Assembly: GCA_009928265.1 (NCBI GenBank)
Contig: RFPR01000003.1
Coordinates: 1 to 36,909, forward strand
Reading direction: 5' to 3'
Length of the DNA stretch: 36,909 nt
Origin: Pseudomonadota bacterium
GTDB lineage: Bacteria > Verrucomicrobiota > Verrucomicrobiia > Chthoniobacterales > UBA6821
The notes beneath the pieces are model-generated. The model was not told the origin of the DNA. It saw only the letters and a list, made by a program, of their open reading frames with translations, and ran no database searches. Shown piece after piece: positions 1-8,523 of this stretch (position 1 is the first letter of the stretch; each line of letters begins with the position of its first letter). Both the position numbers and the translations under genes were made by a program.

Positions 1-1092
1 GCCGGTGAGCAGGACCAACTTGCCGGACTCGTCGCGTGCGGCGACACCCATGCGGTCGTCATCGGGATCGGTCGCCTGAACAAGATCGGCTTTTTCTCGA
101 TCAGCCAACTCGAGACCTAGACTCAGTGCTTCAGGATACTCAGGATTGGGAGACTTGACGGTAGGGAAAAGGCCATCGGGTACCATCTGGGCCTGCACGG
201 GAAAGCACTCAACCCCTAGGCGGTGGAGCATCGGGACAATGATGACACCCCCCACCCCGTGAAGCGGTGTGTAGACCGTCTTGAGAGCGGGCTTCCGGCG
301 GAAAAGCTCCGGGTCGACGATCAGCTTCTCCAAGCGCTCCATGTAGGCCTCGTCGACCTCACGACCGATCGTGATCACCTTACCCCTCTCGGATTCGGGC
401 AGCGCCTCGTAGCTATCATCCCCGGCGTTCACCCGATCAATGATCCCCTGGTCATGCGGCGCAACGACCTGACCGCCGTCATCGAAGTAGACCTTATAAC
501 CATTGTATCCGGGAGGGTTGTGGCTGGCGGTGATGTTGATGCCGGCAGCGGCTTTCTTGAGACGCACCGCAAAGGAAAGCTCGGGCGTGGAACGCGGTCC
601 CTCGAAGAGAAGGGCATCGCAACCGAGATCGGTCATCACCTTGGCGGCGAGTTCAGCAAACTCCCGTGAGAAGAAGCGTGTGTCGTGGCTGATCGCGATC
701 GCGGGGCGGCCTGGCTTGCCCTCGCGGAGATGCCAGTCGCGGACATACTGCGCGAGCCCCCGGGTGGCACGCGCGATGTTGTACTCGTTCATCGCGTTGG
801 TGCCGATGCAGGCATGCTCGGGGCGCCCGTCGGGTAGGCCGGGGCCGGCCTCGGCCTTGGTCACCACGGCGCCGATCGTCTTACCGCGAAGACCGCCGGT
901 ACCGAAAGCCATGGTGCGGAAGAAGCGGTTGTTCAGTTCTTCCCAGCGCCCCTCGGCTGCGAGTTCTGAGATCACGGTCTCGGCAAGCTTCGAAGTTCCC
1001 TTGGACAGCATCGCTCGGATGTTTTCCGCGGAGGATTTCAGAAGGGCTCCCGAGGACTCGGCGGACGCGATGGAATCAAGCAGGGTGGACAT
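1..1092 (-). CDS. Phospho-sugar mutase (phosphoglucomutase/phosphomannomutase family), truncated by the window start
   Basis: Own minus-strand translation from ATG at 1092: MSTLLDSIASAESSGALLKSSAENIRAML...FGTGGLRGK...ISHDTRFFS...GINITASHNPPGYNGYKVYFDDGGQ...; contains the TASHNP active-site motif and a DPDDDR metal-binding motif near the edge. Not in the ORF track because it runs off the edge. Confidence 0.93.
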   Translation of the reverse strand, partial: MSTLLDSIASAESSGALLKSSAENIRAMLSKGTSKLAETVISELAAEGRWEELNNRFFRTMAFGTGGLRGKTIGAVVTKAEAGPGLPDGRPEHACIGTNAMNEYNIARATRGLAQYVRDWHLREGKPGRPAIAISHDTRFFSREFAELAAKVMTDLGCDALLFEGPRSTPELSFAVRLKKAAAGINITASHNPPGYNGYKVYFDDGGQVVAPHDQGIIDRVNAGDDSYEALPESERGKVITIGREVDEAYMERLEKLIVDPELFRRKPALKTVYTPLHGVGGVIIVPMLHRLGVECFPVQAQMVPDGLFPTVKSPNPEYPEALSLGLELADREKADLVQATDPDDDRMGVAARDESGKLVLLTG

Positions 1093-1168
1093 CTCGAAAG
1101 GATGAATCTAGAACCCAGAAACTTGAAAGCCGAAAGCGGCGGTATTTTTACCCGTTACAAACGTACCC

Positions 1169-1990
1169 ATGATGGCCCTTGCTTCCCGTTTTGAAAAATA
1201 CCGAGCCATCTTCTCCATTGGCCTTCAAAATACCTTCGTCTACCGCTGGAATTTCCTCCTGCGATCTCTCTTCGCGCTGATCCCGCTCTTCGGCACGGTC
1301 TTAGTCTGGCGCTCCATCTACGGAGGGACCTCGGGAACGATCGCCGGTTACGATTTCGGCGAGATGATCCTCTATTTCCTGATCGTCCTGTTAGTGGAGA
1401 ATCTGATCACCCCCGCCGAGGACGAGTGGCAGATCGCCGCTGAAATCCGGGAGGGACAACTCAGCTCCCTTCTTCTCAAGCCTTTTGACTTCCTAGCCTA
1501 CCGCTCCTGCCTCTTTGTCGGCTCACGTCTTCTCTACACATCCGTGACGCTCCTGCCGGTTCTCGGCGTCTTCTGGTGGTATCGCGGTTTCTTGCACGCC
1601 CCGGCCCATTCCTCCACGTGGTTGGTGTTCTTTCCCAGCCTCATCATGGCCGGGGCGATCCAGTTCCTGATCGCCTTCTCGATGGCCATGCTGGCTTTCT
1701 GGATCCTCGAGATCTCGACGGTCGTCTTCATCCTCTACTCCTTCGAATATTTCCTCAGCGGCAAACTCTTCCCACTCGATACGATTCCCGGGACAGCCGG
1801 CACCCTGCTGCGTCTACTCCCCTTCCCCTACGAGCTCTACTTTCCGGTGGCCGTGCTGATGGAGAAGATTACCGGCCAGTCGCTGATACGCGGCCTCTGT
1901 ATACAGGCAACCTGGGTACTACTCTGCTTCCTTCTCGCCCGGAGCCTGTGGCGTGCGGGTATTCGCCGCTACGAGGCGGTTGGGATTTAG
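1169..1990 (+). CDS. ABC-2 type transporter permease (multi-pass membrane protein)
   Basis: Hydrophobic multi-TM protein; N-terminus FVYRWNFLLRSLFALIPLFGTVLVW and C-terminus LWRAGIRRYEAVGI resemble ABC-2 family permeases. Confidence 0.8.
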   Translation: MMALASRFEKYRAIFSIGLQNTFVYRWNFLLRSLFALIPLFGTVLVWRSIYGGTSGTIAGYDFGEMILYFLIVLLVENLITPAEDEWQIAAEIREGQLSSLLLKPFDFLAYRSCLFVGSRLLYTSVTLLPVLGVFWWYRGFLHAPAHSSTWLVFFPSLIMAGAIQFLIAFSMAMLAFWILEISTVVFILYSFEYFLSGKLFPLDTIPGTAGTLLRLLPFPYELYFPVAVLMEKITGQSLIRGLCIQATWVLLCFLLARSLWRAGIRRYEAVGI

Positions 1991-2575
1991 AAAATTCTTC
2001 AGGGAGGGTTCACGGCCCGGCAGATGGTCTGAGGTAATCGTGACAAGTGCTCCGGTACCGACACGATCGCAGAGAGTCGCGACATCGGCAGAACGCATGC
2101 GGATGCAGCCATAGCTTGCGGGTCTGCCGAGCAATTTTTCCTGAGGGGTTCCGTGGATATAGATGCCCCGGGCAAAAGCGTTGTGGTTACGGGACTCCAT
2201 TCCCTCGAGCCAAAGGATCCGGGTCACGATCGGATCCCGACCGGGCGCATTGGGCTTGAGGATCTCGCCGGTGGGGACACGTGAACGGAAGACACTCCCC
2301 AAGGGGCGCCCCATACCGATCTTCACCTTCACGAAAAGTTTCCCGAGCGGCGTGGCATAACTGCCAAAACGATCGCCGATCCCGAACCGTGAAGTTGAAA
2401 CGGGATAGACGGACTCCGGCTTTCCGTCGGTCTTAAGCAGGAGTTGCTGATCCTTGACGCTGACCACGATCTCGTGGTGTGGATCCGATTCGGCGCGGAG
2501 ACTGCCGGTTGCTACCATCAGAATGGCAACGAAATTGTAGGAGAGGGTCCGCAGGGCGCTTTGGAAAAACATCAA
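1919..2575 (-). CDS. L,D-transpeptidase (YkuD domain) with N-terminal signal sequence
   Basis: HGTPQEKLLGRPASYGCIRMRSADV matches the catalytic HGT...SxGCIRM motif; hydrophobic N-terminus. Confidence 0.92.
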   Translation of the reverse strand: MMFFQSALRTLSYNFVAILMVATGSLRAESDPHHEIVVSVKDQQLLLKTDGKPESVYPVSTSRFGIGDRFGSYATPLGKLFVKVKIGMGRPLGSVFRSRVPTGEILKPNAPGRDPIVTRILWLEGMESRNHNAFARGIYIHGTPQEKLLGRPASYGCIRMRSADVATLCDRVGTGALVTITSDHLPGREPSLKNFLNPNRLVAANTRTPQAPGEKEAE

Positions 2576-2629
2576 TCTATAAGTTCATCTTATAGGATCG
2601 ATTCGTCAACCCCGAGTCCTGAAAGACCC

Positions 2630-3184
2630 TCAGGGTGCAACAGGGCCGACCTTCAGGGAATTCTCCGTGATCACGACATGGGCACCGTTGCCCACCAAGT
2701 CATAAAGCTTGGCGACATCAGAGGATTTCATCCGGATGCAACCATAGCTGGCTGGCATGCCGATCATCGATTCCTGGGGTGTACCATGAATGTAGATGCA
2801 GCGTCTGAAAGCATTCCGGTTGTGGGACTCCAAACCATCCAGCCGGAGGATACGCGTCACGATCGGGTCGCGACCGGGAGCATTGGGCGGCAACACCTCA
2901 CCCGTCGGTTTGCGTGAATGGAAGACAGCGCCGAGGGGAGCTCCTCCCCCGATTTTCCGACGTACGCAGAGATGTCCGAGCGGTGTGGCATAGCTACCCT
3001 CACGATCCCCGGCACCAAACTTAGAAGTGGAGATCGGATAGATGGCCCCGGGCTTTCCATCGGTGAGCACGAGCATCTTCTGATCAGGAATGCTAACAAT
3101 CAGGCGGTGATGCGTGTCGGCGCAACCTGACAAGAGCAGAACGAATCCGCAAGCAAGGGCAACGGCAATGCGAGTCGGGTTCAC
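2630..3184 (-). CDS. L,D-transpeptidase (YkuD domain), putative lipoprotein; paralog of the downstream gene
   Basis: IYIHGTPQESMIGMPASYGCIRMKSSDV; lipobox-like LLLSGC; GTG start overlapping the hemB TGA stop (GTGA). Confidence 0.93.
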   Translation of the reverse strand: MNPTRIAVALACGFVLLLSGCADTHHRLIVSIPDQKMLVLTDGKPGAIYPISTSKFGAGDREGSYATPLGHLCVRRKIGGGAPLGAVFHSRKPTGEVLPPNAPGRDPIVTRILRLDGLESHNRNAFRRCIYIHGTPQESMIGMPASYGCIRMKSSDVAKLYDLVGNGAHVVITENSLKVGPVAP

Positions 3185-4197
3185 CGCAGTGCTTCCGCAA
3201 CCTCCGTCGCGAAGTAGGTGAGGATCATGTCGGCACCTGCCCTCTTGATGGCCAGCAGCGCCTCGTCACGCGTCGAGGCGTAGTCGAGCCAGCCGAGTTT
3301 TGCGGCCGCATGAATCTGGGCGTATTCACCCGATACCTGATAAGCAGCCAACGGAAGATTGGTCGCCTCACGGATCGCCCGGATCACGTCAAGATACGGA
3401 CCAGCCGGTTTGACCATTACCATATCGGCGCCCTCCTGCTCATCGAGTTCCACTTCAAGGATGGCCTCGCGCACATTGGCGGGATCCATCTGGTAGGTCC
3501 GCTTGTCAAGAGGGGCTGAGACCTTGCCACTACCCACCGCATCGCGGAATGGGCCGTAGAAAGCGGATGCATATTTGGCGGAGTAAGCAAGGATACCCAC
3601 TCCCCGATGACCAGCGGCATCAAGAGCCGCTCGGATCGCCTTGACCCGACCGTCCATCATGTCCGAGGGGGCGACGATGTCGGCTCCTGCTTCGGCCTGT
3701 GCAACTGCCAACCGACAAAGAGCCTCCACGGTGGAGTCATTTTCGATCGATCCCTTACCGTCAAGGATCCCATCATGCCCATGATCGGTGTAAGGATCCA
3801 GTGCCACATCGACGATGAGAGTGAGGTGAGGGACCGCCTTCTTTACCGCACGAATTGCAGCGAAAAGTACATTTGCAGAATCCGTTGCATGGGTGCCGGT
3901 TGGATTCTTCAGGGTAGCATCGATCCTGGGAAAAAGGGCCACGGCCGGTATCCCGAGATCAGCAACCTTCCGGCATTCCTCGGCAAGGGTGGCAACATTG
4001 TGGCGGACAACTCCCGGCATCGAGGCAATAGGCTCAGGCGCCCCATCACCCGCTTGCACAAAAAGGGGCTGAATCAGATCCTCGGGACGCAAGACCGTTT
4101 CACGGACAAGAGACCGTATGAATGGTGTCGTACGGTTACGACGCATCCTGCGAACCAGATCGACTCCTGCATTGGTTGCCATGGCCGATATCTTCAT
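3181..4197 (-). CDS. hemB: Delta-aminolevulinic acid dehydratase (porphobilinogen synthase)
   Basis: RMRRNRTTPFIRSLVRETVLRPEDLIQPLFV; DIVAPSDMMDGRV; MVMVKPAGPYLDVI; AAYQVSGEYAQI are HemB signatures. Confidence 0.98.
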   Translation of the reverse strand: MKISAMATNAGVDLVRRMRRNRTTPFIRSLVRETVLRPEDLIQPLFVQAGDGAPEPIASMPGVVRHNVATLAEECRKVADLGIPAVALFPRIDATLKNPTGTHATDSANVLFAAIRAVKKAVPHLTLIVDVALDPYTDHGHDGILDGKGSIENDSTVEALCRLAVAQAEAGADIVAPSDMMDGRVKAIRAALDAAGHRGVGILAYSAKYASAFYGPFRDAVGSGKVSAPLDKRTYQMDPANVREAILEVELDEQEGADMVMVKPAGPYLDVIRAIREATNLPLAAYQVSGEYAQIHAAAKLGWLDYASTRDEALLAIKRAGADMILTYFATEVAEALR

Positions 4198-4278
4198 CCA
4201 GTCCCGTGTCTAGTCAAGGAAGGGTGAACTTTGCTTGAATTCAGCCACGCTTCAGGCATCTTCTTCCCTCCCACTCAC

Positions 4279-4354
4279 GACCCTATCGTCCAGTGGCCTA
4301 GGACACTCCCCTTTCACGGGAGTAACACGGGTTCGAATCCCGTTAGGGTCGCCA
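4279..4354 (+). tRNA. tRNA-Glu (anticodon UUC), CCA encoded
   Basis: Acceptor GACCCTA/TAGGGTC, anticodon stem CTCCC/GGGAG with loop CTTTCAC (anticodon TTC), T-arm ACGGGTTCGAATCCCGT, discriminator G, then CCA at 4352-4354. Confidence 0.96.
4337..4354 (+). repeat. 18-bp direct repeat, copy 1 (3' end of tRNA-Glu): ATCCCGTTAGGGTCGCCA
   Basis: Exact match to 4473-4490. Confidence 0.95.
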
Positions 4355-4405
4355 CTTCAGTGGCGATCGCCGTTTGGCGAATTCGAACCCGTAGGTTTTG
4401 ACTGC

Positions 4406-4429
4406 AATGCCGCGATCAGCGGCATTTTT
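4406..4429 (+). terminator. Rho-independent terminator downstream of tRNA-Glu
   Basis: AATGCCGC-GATCA-GCGGCATT hairpin followed by TTT; GC-rich 7-8 bp stem plus T-run. Confidence 0.8.
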
Positions 4430-4472
4430 CATTTTCCGCAGGGAAACTGCAGAGCCTGCCAATGGCAGGATC

Positions 4473-4490
4473 ATCCCGTTAGGGTCGCCA
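4473..4490 (+). repeat. 18-bp direct repeat, copy 2 (orphan tRNA-Glu 3' end incl. CCA): ATCCCGTTAGGGTCGCCA
   Basis: Exact match to the tRNA 3' end at 4337-4354; preceded by the hairpin CCTGCC-AAT-GGCAGG (4455-4469). Confidence 0.95.
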
Positions 4491-4494
4491 TCAA

Positions 4495-7400
4495 TTACTC
4501 CTGCACCACCTCGATCTGTTTATCGAGAAGTTGGCCTGTCAGTCGATCGATCGCTAGGTGCACCCAGAGGCGTTGCTCACCCTCCACTTGGAATTGGTCG
4601 AGACCCGTGGCCTGGGGAGGGTAGCGCCCCGTCTGCACAATCAGGTCGATCATGAGATTCCAAACGCGTGTCTGACCGGTGGATGCAAGCCCCCTGACAG
4701 AGGCCTCGCGGAAACGTTCGATGCGTATTTCAGGATCCGTTCCGTAAGTCGCAAGAACGGAGGTCAGGTCATTGGTGGAGGAAGATATCGTGTCGTCACT
4801 GAAACCGGTGTAGGAGGCGCTCCCATTGATCGTACCGCCGGAGGTATTCACCTGGGAATTCCACGATCCGGTGAGCTCCGAAATATTCATGAGGGGACCC
4901 GAGGGATAGTTGGTGGAGTGAGTCCTCGCTACCAAGGCCGAGGCAACGGCGTTGGCCAGATTGGTGGACATAGTTCCATTGACGAGGGTATTGCCGAGGT
5001 TGAACTCGTCCTTGTAGGCACCCGAGAGAATCGCCCTCAGGACCGGAACCTGGCTGGTGTTGAGATTGACCCTCCCCGCCACCATGGCCCTCGAATCCGA
5101 GGTATCATTCAGGCAGAACAGGTCGAGCAGTGCGGCGGCGCCGCTTTCAGGCACGGTAAAGTCGAGATTCCGCCATGGTGTTCCGCTGAAGACGACCCCC
5201 AACTCGGATACGGAACGGAACGGTCTATTCAGCACCACGGGGCGACCCAGATACTCGTTGGCTGCAGTGCCGCTGACGGTGGGGCTTCCGCTTCCAGAAC
5301 CATAGGTTGTCGCCGGAAATGTCGGCAAACCGGATGGATTACTGCCTGTGGAGGGTAACACCGGCATTCCGCCGCCGAACGGCACATTGGCCGACATGCC
5401 GCGACGAACCACCCCGTCGGGATCCGCAAAGTACTGACTCGCGGAGGAAGGTGGATTCTGCGGGTCGTTGGTAAAGCGGTCGACCACGCTGATGGTCACG
5501 TTGGGATTGTTCTGGGAGAGCATTCCCGGACGCACTCTGCCTGTAACCCCCGAGGGGTACCAACCGGCGGCTCCCGGACCGGAATTCGTGGCCACAAGCA
5601 TGCCGGGCAATTCGTCGGGACGGTCAGTCAGGACTCCGTTCTGCGACGCGGCGTTGGTCATAGCGGAAGAGGCAACAGCCGTACCGATCGGAGCGGACCA
5701 TCCGGCGGCGTACAGGGGAGAGACTCCCGAGGAATAGCCGCCGGGTGACGCGCCAAGAGGGAAAGCTGAGGAGGGATCGGAGGCCCCAGCGGAGCCGATC
5801 TTCAGCATCCCGAAGCGGCTGCTTCTCGGGTCAACCGCGGCGGCGCAGAGTTCCGCACCGATGGCATTTTTCGACCATGCCGAGTTGCTGTCACGATAGA
5901 ATGTCTTGTTGACGTTGTACTTGAACACCGTGGCGTTGGTGTTCGTGCCGGTGGCGGGGAGGCCGTAGCCGGTGGATGAATTGGGAGCGGCAAGGTATTT
6001 CTGGTCGTAGGTGACCCAGTTGCCGCCTGAATCCTGATACTGGAGGCTGATAAGGACGCAAGGGGAGGTGACTCCAGCAGTGCCGCCTGAAGGATACCAG
6101 ACGTATCCGGAAGGCACGATGCCATCGGTTGCCGAGGAGGGAACGCCCGCGGCGATACCTTCCGAGGGAAGCGTCGCTGTGAAGGCCATCGGCACGACCC
6201 CCATGGGGATCCCCGTAAACGACCGATAGGCTGCGCCGAGGATTCCGTTGGAGGCATGCTGAGCGGCAGGGAAAAGCGAGGTGTAGGGGCCGGGTCCACT
6301 CAGTGAACTGCCGGATGGAATTCCGGGAGTGATCAAAAGTGTCGGTTCACGGAAGAGATCACCCCGTCCGAACGGAATCATGAAACTCATGGTGGCGTTG
6401 AGCGTTGTGGCTACATTGCTTTGCCATCCGAGGGTTGAGCCACTCTGCGGTATCCACTGGGTGCCGATCGTGTAGGAAACAGGCGCCAGTGTGATGGGAT
6501 TCACCGTGGTGGCAATGAGTTGGAAATTCGTCGGGCCGTTGGTTTGGGAAGAGACCTGTGCATGGGGATTCCAGATTTCCGGCTCAAGCTGGACAACTCC
6601 CGATCCGGCGTTGGTGAGGGTGCCCCCTCTCATCGGCAACACGCTCACCGAGGGGGAGGAGTCCGCCGTCATCACCTTGCCCTCACGCACCCGGTAAAGG
6701 TAGGGAAGATCCTTCACCCCACGGTATTCGTTGGTGATCCCGCCGAAGAGGCTCCCGTCGTTAAACTGGATCCTCGGACAATAACCGTCGGGAGAGGACT
6801 GGGCGATGATGTTGGCCCCGATCTGCATGACTTGGGAATCAAGCGAGTTATCCCTCTGCTGGTTGTATCCTTCAGGAGTCGAGTTTGCGGCGCCAGGCGC
6901 CGCGTAGGCTTTGCCCAAGGACCCCGCCGTCAACCCTGCCTTGAGTAGTTCGAAAAAATCCGGATCCCGACCAAGCGCTGCAACTTGGGAAAGAGTTCTA
7001 ATCGGTTGATTGGTTCCGGATCGATACGACCAAAAACCCTGACTGTTGGCGGCGGATCCGTTGTTCCAAGCAAGACCGAAGTAACTCTGGATTTTTGCCG
7101 CAGTCCCCTGTTGAAGGATCCCCAGAGGAGCGCCCGCGTTGGTATAGGCTGTGATGACGGATGCGGGCGCCGTTGCACTCGGCCCCTGATAGGTAAGCCA
7201 TGACAGGTAACTCAGAGGAAAGCGTTTTCGGACCAAGGGGTCTCCTAAACTGGCCAAGGTTCCGTCGCTGCGGACAAAGTTCGTGGTGACACAGATCGTC
7301 AGGAAAGGGGGATTGATCTGGTTGTCCTTGCCGGCACCATCACTCCCTCCGGAGGCAACCGGCAGGATGGTCGGACGAGATGGGTCGGGAGCAATGGAGG

Positions 7401-8523
7401 GTTGATTGAGGTCGCGGCTGTAAGATGTGAGGTAGCGCAGCGCGTTGAGTGCAGCCGGAACGTTCCCCGGATCGGCCGCGCTTAGGAAGGAGATCAGTTC
7501 CTGACGGTTCACGAACTTGTGGTCGGTGATGGGAAATCCGGCTGCATTCGTACTGGTGGTATTCGTGCTGGCAGTCAGGAGGAAGCCGTTGGTCACCCCG
7601 AGCACCGCTGAGAGATAGGCTGAGGCACCGTCAGAAAATGTGTAGGAAGGATAGGTGCCGGAGGCATTTCCAGTAACGAAGTTACGCCATCCTGTCAGCG
7701 CGTTGATCTGGGCGGAGTTGAGACCAATCTGCTTCAGATCAGCAGAGAAGACCCCCGACTTTCTGGCCAAGGATGCGGAGACCGAGGCATTCGTCGCGGA
7801 GGGGTATCCCGCCACATTCGCATCAAGCAGGCCACCTTCGTCGAAAATCTGGTAGGCCAAGCGTCCGATCACCGTGTTGGGGTTGGTGAGGGACCAACGA
7901 AGAGAGGTGTTCCAGGCAACCGGATTGGAGAGACTCCTACTCAGCAAGATCCAGTCGGGCGGGACATAGGATGGCACGGGTGAGTAGTCCGAGGCGCTGT
8001 TCGTGTTGGCCCGAGCGATCAGGAGGCTTTTGTTCCATCGGTTGAGGGAGATATTGCGACCATTCCAGGAAAGATTCGTCGAGGAAGAGGAACAGGCCCT
8101 GATGATGCCGCTCTGGTAGTAGTTGGCACCGCTGTAGAAGGGGACGGATGCAGCACTCCGCTTGACGAGATTTTCCAATCCCGCACCTCCCGTAGATCCG
8201 GCCATATCCGGCAACATGGTGCTTCGATTAATGGGAACAAAGAGCACATTGGTGACTCCGCCGGCAACAAAATTGGTAAGATTGGACCCGTCGGAAACTT
8301 CCTGTGTCAGATCACTGACAACCATGTCGATGCAGCCGGAGGAAAAGATATTCTTTGCGGCGAGCGAGGCACTGGCATTGGCGCTTCCCCTCTGAAGGGA
8401 ACTCTGGGAAAAGAACGCCATCAGCAGAAAAAGCATCAGCGTGATGATGATCAGCGTGATGACAAGGGCTGTGCCGGAGTCACGACCCATTCTGCCCGTG
8501 AATGAATGGGGATATAGCCTCAT
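4495..8523 (-). CDS. Verru_Chthon cassette protein A-like: very large envelope protein with N-terminal TM (PilX/GspK-like placement)
   Basis: GRDSGTALVITLIIITLMLFLLMAFFSQSSLQRGSANASASLAAKNIFSSGCIDMVVSDL N-terminus; ~1.34k aa; last gene of a four-gene prepilin cassette. The likely ATG at 8523 overlaps the upstream TGA (ATGA); the ORF track extends to 8613. Confidence 0.8.
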   Translation of the reverse strand: MRLYPHSFTGRMGRDSGTALVITLIIITLMLFLLMAFFSQSSLQRGSANASASLAAKNIFSSGCIDMVVSDLTQEVSDGSNLTNFVAGGVTNVLFVPINRSTMLPDMAGSTGGAGLENLVKRSAASVPFYSGANYYQSGIIRACSSSSTNLSWNGRNISLNRWNKSLLIARANTNSASDYSPVPSYVPPDWILLSRSLSNPVAWNTSLRWSLTNPNTVIGRLAYQIFDEGGLLDANVAGYPSATNASVSASLARKSGVFSADLKQIGLNSAQINALTGWRNFVTGNASGTYPSYTFSDGASAYLSAVLGVTNGFLLTASTNTTSTNAAGFPITDHKFVNRQELISFLSAADPGNVPAALNALRYLTSYSRDLNQPSIAPDPSRPTILPVASGGSDGAGKDNQINPPFLTICVTTNFVRSDGTLASLGDPLVRKRFPLSYLSWLTYQGPSATAPASVITAYTNAGAPLGILQQGTAAKIQSYFGLAWNNGSAANSQGFWSYRSGTNQPIRTLSQVAALGRDPDFFELLKAGLTAGSLGKAYAAPGAANSTPEGYNQQRDNSLDSQVMQIGANIIAQSSPDGYCPRIQFNDGSLFGGITNEYRGVKDLPYLYRVREGKVMTADSSPSVSVLPMRGGTLTNAGSGVVQLEPEIWNPHAQVSSQTNGPTNFQLIATTVNPITLAPVSYTIGTQWIPQSGSTLGWQSNVATTLNATMSFMIPFGRGDLFREPTLLITPGIPSGSSLSGPGPYTSLFPAAQHASNGILGAAYRSFTGIPMGVVPMAFTATLPSEGIAAGVPSSATDGIVPSGYVWYPSGGTAGVTSPCVLISLQYQDSGGNWVTYDQKYLAAPNSSTGYGLPATGTNTNATVFKYNVNKTFYRDSNSAWSKNAIGAELCAAAVDPRSSRFGMLKIGSAGASDPSSAFPLGASPGGYSSGVSPLYAAGWSAPIGTAVASSAMTNAASQNGVLTDRPDELPGMLVATNSGPGAAGWYPSGVTGRVRPGMLSQNNPNVTISVVDRFTNDPQNPPSSASQYFADPDGVVRRGMSANVPFGGGMPVLPSTGSNPSGLPTFPATTYGSGSGSPTVSGTAANEYLGRPVVLNRPFRSVSELGVVFSGTPWRNLDFTVPESGAAALLDLFCLNDTSDSRAMVAGRVNLNTSQVPVLRAILSGAYKDEFNLGNTLVNGTMSTNLANAVASALVARTHSTNYPSGPLMNISELTGSWNSQVNTSGGTINGSASYTGFSDDTISSSTNDLTSVLATYGTDPEIRIERFREASVRGLASTGQTRVWNLMIDLIVQTGRYPPQATGLDQFQVEGEQRLWVHLAIDRLTGQLLDKQIEVVQE

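Noticed and set aside
223-1105. Plus-strand ORFs 223-669 and 503-1105
   Set aside because: Antisense to the phospho-sugar mutase, which has a TASHNP motif on the minus strand.
4235-4655. Plus-strand ORFs 4235-4624 and 4398-4655
   Set aside because: The first crosses tRNA-Glu and its terminator, and both run antisense into cassette protein A; no supporting motif.
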